64,000 nucleotides of DNA from Afipia birgiae 34632 (lineage in GTDB: Bacteria > Pseudomonadota > Alphaproteobacteria > Rhizobiales > Xanthobacteraceae): contig NZ_HG326654.1 of the NCBI RefSeq assembly GCF_000308295.2, forward strand, positions 229,084-293,083, in the 5' to 3' direction. Position 1 is the stretch's first letter; every line of letters starts with the position of its first letter. The notes under the pieces were generated by a model. That model was given only the letters and a program-made list of their open reading frames with translations, was not told where the DNA came from and searched no databases. The position numbers and the translations under genes were made by a program. Shown piece after piece: positions 59,549 through 64,000 of this stretch.

Positions 59549-59564
59549 GCAAGCGCTGTGCCAA
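59549..59564 (-). promoter_or_regulatory. Sigma-54 promoter of flgE
   Basis: The minus strand reads TTGGCACAGCGCTTGC: GG and GC ten bases apart, with the full TTGC at -12. It predicts a leader of about 60 bases. The ATGGCGGACC extension shared by flgF and flgI is not seen here. Confidence 0.85.
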
Positions 59565-59592
59565 CAGCAATAATTACGAAAAATCAGTCACT

Positions 59593-59624
59593 TAAAAGAA
59601 ACGCCCCGGCCAAATGACCGGGGC
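59593..59624 (-). terminator. msrB terminator
   Basis: On the minus strand GCCCCGG pairs with CCGGGGC, followed by GTTTCTTTT. It lies 35 bases past the msrB stop and insulates the flgE promoter from read-through. Confidence 0.88.
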
Positions 59625-59658
59625 ACAATTGCCTAGCGGGCAAGAATTGCCGCGCGTA

Positions 59659-60174
59659 TCAGGTCGTCGAGCCGGCCGCGGGCTTGAAGGTCAGCGCCAG
59701 TCCGTTCATGCAATAACGCAGCCCGGTCGGCTTCGGACCGTCGTCGAACACATGACCGAGGTGGCCGCCGCATCGCCGGCAAAGGGTTTCGGTCCTCACC
59801 ATCATGAAGGTGCGATCGGACTTCTCGACAATGGCGTTGGGCAGCGCCTGATAGAAGCTCGGCCAGCCGGTGCCGCTTTCAAACTTCGTCTCCGAGGCGA
59901 ACAGCGGCAGGTCGCACCCGGCGCAGGTGAAGGTTCCCTTGCGCTTCTCCTTGTTCAGCGGACTGGTGAACGGGCGCTCGGTGCCGGCTTCGCGCAGCAC
60001 ATGATACTGGGCGGCACTCAACTGCTTGCGCCACTCTTCTGGCGTTTTCTCGATCTCGAATTTTTCGGCGGATTTTTCGCCCGCGATGGCGCTGCCGCCA
60101 AAACCGAGCCAGCGGAATGCCGAGAATGCAGCGAGACTCATCGCGGATGCGAGCAGGATACGGCGGTCGATCAT
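59659..60174 (-). CDS. msrB: Exported methionine sulfoxide reductase B
   Basis: A 171-residue MsrB that reduces methionine-R-sulfoxide. It has a Tat-like or uncleaved N-terminal segment (MIDRRILLASAMSLAAFSAF), so it probably works in the periplasm. The zinc cysteines are C84, C87, C132 and C135 (CAGC, CRRC). The catalytic cysteine is C155 in LRYCMNGLALTF, and GWPSFYQAL is typical. Start 60174 follows GGAG by eight bases. A resolving cysteine near residue 60 is absent, so an external reductant or a different resolving site is likely. Confidence 0.95.
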   Translation of the reverse strand: MIDRRILLASAMSLAAFSAFRWLGFGGSAIAGEKSAEKFEIEKTPEEWRKQLSAAQYHVLREAGTERPFTSPLNKEKRKGTFTCAGCDLPLFASETKFESGTGWPSFYQALPNAIVEKSDRTFMMVRTETLCRRCGGHLGHVFDDGPKPTGLRYCMNGLALTFKPAAGSTT

Positions 60175-60353
60175 CGTCAAAGCTCCGTGCAGGTCGGGAA
60201 ACAGGCTGTCCATCACGATCTACGGTCCCCGTCGCGAAAAGTTACAGCATCGCACTGGCGAGAGGCTCACTTTCGCGCGAGGTGGGAACGTCCCGCTAGG
60301 CCCGCCTGTTCCTTGAACCCCGATGCCGGCAGGTTATTCACCCGCCTCGCCCG

Positions 60354-61760
60354 TCACGCGCCGCCCTGACCGCGGCGATCTTCATGCATCGCCGCCGACG
60401 CCTGCTGCCTTGCAAAGGAGGCCTGCGCCCTTGCGGATGCGATCCTCGCCTCTCGCGCATACTCCCGCGCCTGTTCCCGGCCGCGGGCGCGTTCGCGAAA
60501 TCGCGACAATGCGCCGGCCGCGGCAGATTGGCCGCGCGACCATAGATCGATCGCCTGCCCCGCGATGCGTCCGGCCGATCCGCCGGCCCACACCAGTTCG
60601 AACGGCGAAAACAGCCGCCAGCGGTCGTCACCCGACAGAATGCTGCGCGCCAAAAGCTGACCGCCCATCGCCGTCGTGTTCAGTCCCTGACGGCCGAAGC
60701 CGCTGAGAATCCAGAGACCCGGCTGAACTTCGCCGATCTGCGGCATGCCGTGCACCGTCTGGCCGAACATCCCGCCCCAGGTGTCTGCGGTCTTGACCGG
60801 ACCCAGCTTCGGGAAAATCGCGGCGATGCGGCCCTGGATGCGCCTGGCATAGCGTCGCGGATCGCCCTGCCAGGTCGTCTCGGGACTCGACCACAGCAAC
60901 CGATCGCCATCGACGACGCGAAAATGATCGATGCCGTGAGTATCCGTCACCGATCCCTGAAAGGCCACCGCGCCGGCGAGCCGCTCGCCAAGCGGCTCCG
61001 TCAACGCAACGTAGCGCCATGTCGGCAACAGCGTCGCGGCGAGACGGCGGCTGGGCGCGCCGATATGCGCATTGCCCGCAAGCACGACATGAGAGCAGCG
61101 CAGCTTTGCCGACGGCGTAAAGACGCGCTTGCGGATACCGGCGGGATCGATGCTGACCACCGGCGTGTCCTCGAAGATCCGCACGCCTTCGCTTTCCGCG
61201 AGCGCCGCCAGGCCGTGCACATATGCCCGCGCGTCGATCTGAAACGCCTTCGGAAAATGAATCGCATGAAAGTAGCGATCGGTCTTCAGCGCCTCGCGCA
61301 CGCGGTCGGTCTGCCAGCCTTCGAGCTCTGTGCCGAAATCCTCACCGAGCGTCTGCAACCGGCTGATGAGCTCGTCACCGGCATCGACCCTTGAAACTTC
61401 AAGCGCGCCTTCCGTCAGCGCGATATCCGGCATGCCGGACGCTGTGGCGCGGACGTAATCGGCGCCCCCCTGCGCAAGTTTCCACAAATCGCGGGCATCT
61501 TCGAAACCAACGCGTTCGATCAGGTCGGACGCCGCGATGCCATATCCGGGCATCACCGTACCGAGATTGTGGCCAGAGGCATTCCAGCCGATGCTTCGGC
61601 CTTCGAGCAACGCCACGCTCGCGCCCCTTCGGACCGATTCAAGCGCCATGGTCAGGCCGGCCAGCCCTCCTCCAATGACGCAGATATCGACATCGAGATC
61701 GAACGTCAGCCCCGGACGGTTAGACACATTCGCCGGAGGATTTGCAGAAGGTTCTTCCAT
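60354..61760 (-). CDS. FAD-dependent oxidoreductase (DAO family)
   Basis: A 468-residue flavoprotein of the glycine/D-amino-acid oxidase superfamily. The FAD-binding motif is DICVIGGGLAGLTMALESVR at about residues 25-45, followed by GASVALLEGRSIGWNASGHN and a second nucleotide-contact segment GLWILSGFGRQGLNTTAMGG. The N-terminal ~22 residues and a C-terminal Arg/Ala-rich tail (EREQ-type, RARGREQAREYAREARIASA) are extra. Relatives oxidise amines such as gamma-glutamylputrescine or sarcosine; the substrate here is unknown. Confidence 0.9.
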   Translation of the reverse strand: MEEPSANPPANVSNRPGLTFDLDVDICVIGGGLAGLTMALESVRRGASVALLEGRSIGWNASGHNLGTVMPGYGIAASDLIERVGFEDARDLWKLAQGGADYVRATASGMPDIALTEGALEVSRVDAGDELISRLQTLGEDFGTELEGWQTDRVREALKTDRYFHAIHFPKAFQIDARAYVHGLAALAESEGVRIFEDTPVVSIDPAGIRKRVFTPSAKLRCSHVVLAGNAHIGAPSRRLAATLLPTWRYVALTEPLGERLAGAVAFQGSVTDTHGIDHFRVVDGDRLLWSSPETTWQGDPRRYARRIQGRIAAIFPKLGPVKTADTWGGMFGQTVHGMPQIGEVQPGLWILSGFGRQGLNTTAMGGQLLARSILSGDDRWRLFSPFELVWAGGSAGRIAGQAIDLWSRGQSAAAGALSRFRERARGREQAREYAREARIASARAQASFARQQASAAMHEDRRGQGGA

Positions 61761-61870
61761 GCCCTTATTCCGGAAATCGCAGGCCGTGAGGCATCTGTTT
61801 TCTGGGTGTAACGGCACTCGCATCCGTCACATTGTTCTGCGTAAGCTTGTACACTATTCCGCGCCGTGCC

Positions 61871-61942
61871 CTAGTGTCCTGAATCCCAAGTTCGCTTCAT
61901 TTTTCAGAAGCTTCTGTGCGAACTTGGAATTCAGGACACTAG
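61871..61942. repeat. Fold-back repeat A
   Basis: A 25-base arm starting CTAGTGTCCTGAAT and ending AAGTTCGC (61871-61895) is complementary to 61918-61942 at 24 of 25 positions, with a 22-base loop. It has MITE-like form. It lies in the 335-base gap between the oxidoreductase and the phosphatase, which holds no gene. Confidence 0.82.
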
Positions 61943-61954
61943 CAATAGTAAATT

Positions 61955-62028
61955 CTAGTGTGGCTTTGGTTCGCAAGTCCGCAAAAACGCGCTGCAAATT
62001 TGATGCGGACTTACGAACCGCTACACTG
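61955..62028. repeat. Fold-back repeat B
   Basis: A second inverted repeat 12 bases after A. The left arm runs from CTAGTGTGGC to GTTCGCAAGTCCGC (61955-61982) and the right arm from GCGGACTTACGAACC to ACACT (62005-62027). The arms pair except for a three-base bulge and two mismatches. Both repeats open with CTAGTGT and contain GTTCGC. Confidence 0.75.
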
Positions 62029-62095
62029 GCGCCCGAAATCCTAAGCTGGCAACGTTTTCGACGCTTGCCGCGCAGACCGAAAACGAGATCGCGAC

Positions 62096-62629
62096 ATGCG
62101 CCGCCTGATCCTGCTCCGCCACGCTAAAACCGAGCGGGACGCCCCCTCGGGCAAGGACCGGGATCGCCGCCTTGACGAACGCGGCCGGCACGACGGCGCA
62201 GAGATCGGCCGCTGGCTCGCGCTTCAGGATTATCGCCCCGACCTTGTGCTGGTCTCGACCGCAACACGCACCCAGGAAACCTGGGACCTGCTGCGCACGA
62301 CAATGCCGTCCGCACGCGTCAAGCATTTACCGGAACTGTACGGAGCCGATCCGTCTGAACTGTTGAGAGCTGTTCACGGCGCGGCGAAAGCAGACCCGCA
62401 ATGCCTGATGATTCTCGCGCACAATCCCGGTCTGCATGAACTGGCGCTTGCGCTGGTTGCCAGCGGCGACACGGCCGGGCGGCACGGGTTGGCCGGCAAT
62501 CTGCCAACCGCGGGGGTCGTCGTGATCGATTTCAAAATCGACCACTGGGACGGTGTCAGATTTCGCGGCGGGCGCCTCGAACGCTTCGCCAGCCCCAAGC
62601 TCCTGAGAGAATGGTCGGACGACGCTTAA
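62096..62629 (+). CDS. SixA-like histidine phosphatase
   Basis: A 177-residue phosphohistidine phosphatase of the histidine-phosphatase superfamily, SixA branch. The catalytic motif is LLRHAKTERD (Arg8-His9), with the second Arg in STATRTQETWDL and the second His in LAHNPGLHELAL. SixA removes phosphate from histidine-phosphotransfer domains. It lies 76 bases before a universal stress gene on the same strand. Confidence 0.92.
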   Translation: MRRLILLRHAKTERDAPSGKDRDRRLDERGRHDGAEIGRWLALQDYRPDLVLVSTATRTQETWDLLRTTMPSARVKHLPELYGADPSELLRAVHGAAKADPQCLMILAHNPGLHELALALVASGDTAGRHGLAGNLPTAGVVVIDFKIDHWDGVRFRGGRLERFASPKLLREWSDDA

Positions 62630-62705
62630 GACCAACACAACTGGACGACCTTGCATCTTGCCGCCAACGACTTCATCGTAAGCGATCCATCGAGCGGAGA
62701 GACCG

Positions 62706-63131
62706 ATGTTCCAGTCCATTCTCGTCCCCATCGACCTTGCCGATACCGATCTCGCAAAGCCGGCCATCGAGACCGCGGCTTCATTATCGAAATCGTCCGG
62801 CGGCACCGTGCGGCTGGTCAATGTGATGCCGATGACGCCCGTGATGCTGGCTGAGTATGTCCCGCCCGATTTCGACATTCAGCAGCGCCAGTCGTCAGAA
62901 GAAGCGCTGGCAATTGTTGCGCGCGAATCCGGAATTGAAAGCCGGCGCATTTCGGTCGTCGTCCGTCAGGGCGGCATCTATCACGAAGTGCTCGAAGAAG
63001 CCGCCGACATCGGCGCCGACCTGATCGTGATGACGTCGCACCGGCCGTCGATGCAGAGTTACTTTCTCGGTTCGAATGCCGGTCATGTCGTCCGCTATGC
63101 AAAATGCTCAGTGCTTGTGGTGCGGCACTAA
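62706..63131 (+). CDS. Universal stress protein (UspA family)
   Basis: A 141-residue, single-domain Usp: FQSILVPIDLADTDLAKPAI at the first strand and SHRPSMQSYFLGSNAGHVVR at the nucleotide loop. The usual G-x2-G before x9-GS is changed to HRPS, as in several proteobacterial Usps, so ATP binding is uncertain. GGAGAG lies five bases before the ATG. Usp proteins respond to nutrient and redox stress. Confidence 0.92.
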   Translation: MFQSILVPIDLADTDLAKPAIETAASLSKSSGGTVRLVNVMPMTPVMLAEYVPPDFDIQQRQSSEEALAIVARESGIESRRISVVVRQGGIYHEVLEEAADIGADLIVMTSHRPSMQSYFLGSNAGHVVRYAKCSVLVVRH

Positions 63132-63278
63132 CGCGCAATTTTCGTGGCCCGGACTGGCTTCTCTCCGACATCATCGTCCGCTATGGTCGGGCGCCGTCGG
63201 AGGGTGATCCCCATCATCGGGCGGTAAGGTTTGGCCGGGCCGGCCAACGATGCCCGGCCGAGCTGACCGCCTGTTTTC

Positions 63279-63896
63279 TTACGGCAAGACGTCCTTTGGC
63301 AACGCGTCGAACGTGTAACCGCGCGGCCGGTTGCGCCGCATGAAGCCCCCGATCTGCCAGACAAACCAGCCGCCGAAGCCCGCCAGAAACAGGGCGCCAG
63401 CGAATTCGGCTGTGACCAGCGCACGAACGAACAGACCCAAAATCGAGATGCCGATTAGCGCCATCACAACAAGCCCCGCCATGTACAGCACCGGATTGAT
63501 TCCAGCCGTCAGGCGGGCGCTGCTGTGCACGCTTGCCAAGCGGCGATGCAATTCCGTGATGAAAGCGCGGTAGTCATCATCCTGACGCGCCATCTGCGAG
63601 ATCGAGTGCCACGTGGTCGAGAAGATCTTGATGCTTTGGCCGCTCAGCGTCTCGATATCCGCGCGAAACCGCCACGCCTGCATCGATGCCGGACGGTATG
63701 AAAGCCGGATGGCGGCAATGCTCTCCAGCGGCCACAACTCCGTCCTGGTCGCCTGCACGGTCAAGCCTGCATCAGAGAGCGTGAGCTGTTTCGCCCCGCC
63801 CGCAAGCGAGGACTTGAACAGATAGTGCGTCCCGTCGCCGGTTGCCGATCCCGCGGCTGGCGATTGACGAAGAGATGTAAGCAGTCCCGACAGCAT
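63279..63896 (-). CDS. Membrane protein with PH-like N-terminal domain, unknown
   Basis: A 205-residue protein. Residues 25-110 look like a small beta domain (HYLFKSSLAGGAKQLTLSDA, LWPLESIAAIRLSYRPASMQ, AWRFRADIETLSGQSIKIFS), reminiscent of bacterial PH-like domains. Two helices follow (VLYMAGLVVMALIGISILGL, AGALFLAGFGGWFVWQIGGF), then a short basic end, RRNRPRGYTFDALP. The role is unknown. It is convergent with the usp gene across 147 bases that include a GC-rich hairpin near 63231-63260. Confidence 0.75.
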   Translation of the reverse strand: MLSGLLTSLRQSPAAGSATGDGTHYLFKSSLAGGAKQLTLSDAGLTVQATRTELWPLESIAAIRLSYRPASMQAWRFRADIETLSGQSIKIFSTTWHSISQMARQDDDYRAFITELHRRLASVHSSARLTAGINPVLYMAGLVVMALIGISILGLFVRALVTAEFAGALFLAGFGGWFVWQIGGFMRRNRPRGYTFDALPKDVLP

Positions 63897-64000
63897 CGAA
63901 TGTCCTCAGTCCGGCCGTGCGCGCCCTGCTTGCACCCTGCCCGGACTTTACCTTACAAGATGAAGGACACGATCAGAAACGAATGCGCGCAACCGCAGCC

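Overview
The window looks like chromosomal DNA of an alphaproteobacterium of the Bradyrhizobium/Rhodopseudomonas/Afipia group (Nitrobacteraceae). The basis is high GC coding sequence, a Caulobacter-type flagellar set (fliX next to flgI, flaF, flbT, DUF6468, motE), a CckA-type cell-cycle kinase, and many short palindromic intergenic repeats of the kind scattered through Bradyrhizobiaceae genomes. The family assignment rests on recognition, not on a search.

Bases 1-22,600 are mixed housekeeping and accessory genes. A DsbA-family oxidoreductase sits with an XRE/MmyB-type regulator. Next comes a lower-GC gene for a 566-residue membrane protein of unknown function, bracketed by two exact copies of a 27-base palindrome-bearing sequence. 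Then follow small membrane proteins, a SET-domain protein with a lysine/alanine-rich tail, and a TetR regulator divergent from a three-gene membrane operon that holds a full-length YciB-like protein and a half-length relative. A carotenoid-oxygenase gene is divergent from a second TetR regulator. After these come a class I fumarase, a REP-associated transposase between inverted REP copies, a degraded PCC (DUF296) gene, a cupin, a glutathione transferase, an endostatin/lectin-like secreted protein and a Tim44-domain protein.

Bases 22,600-59,500 hold most of the structural and export genes of one flagellum. The minus-strand run flgB-flgC-fliE-fliQ-fliR-flhB leads into cckA. fliO-fliP, fliL-fliM-DUF6468-motE, a 1246-residue secreted protein, flgF-flgG-flgA-flgH, fliX/flgI-flgJ-flgN, flbT-flaF, two large flagellins, a second flbT, and flgE-flgK-flgL fill the rest. 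Two regulatory layers can be read from the DNA. TTAA-N7-TTAA boxes of the CtrA type lie before flgB, the 1246-residue gene and flagellin 1, with one-mismatch versions at fliX/flgI and flagellin 2/flbT2. GG-N10-GC promoters of the sigma-54 type lie before flgF, flgI and flgE. CckA is the known kinase at the head of the pathway that phosphorylates CtrA, so the kinase and its predicted targets share this locus. Not seen here: flhA, fliF-fliG-fliN-fliI, motAB, flbD and ctrA. A GGDEF protein and dksA lie inside the flagellar region.

Bases 59,500-64,000 return to general functions: periplasmic MsrB, an FAD-dependent oxidoreductase, a pair of adjacent fold-back repeats, a SixA-like phosphatase, a universal stress protein and a membrane protein. 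I see no tRNA, rRNA or CRISPR array, and no complete insertion sequence apart from the REP-associated transposase.
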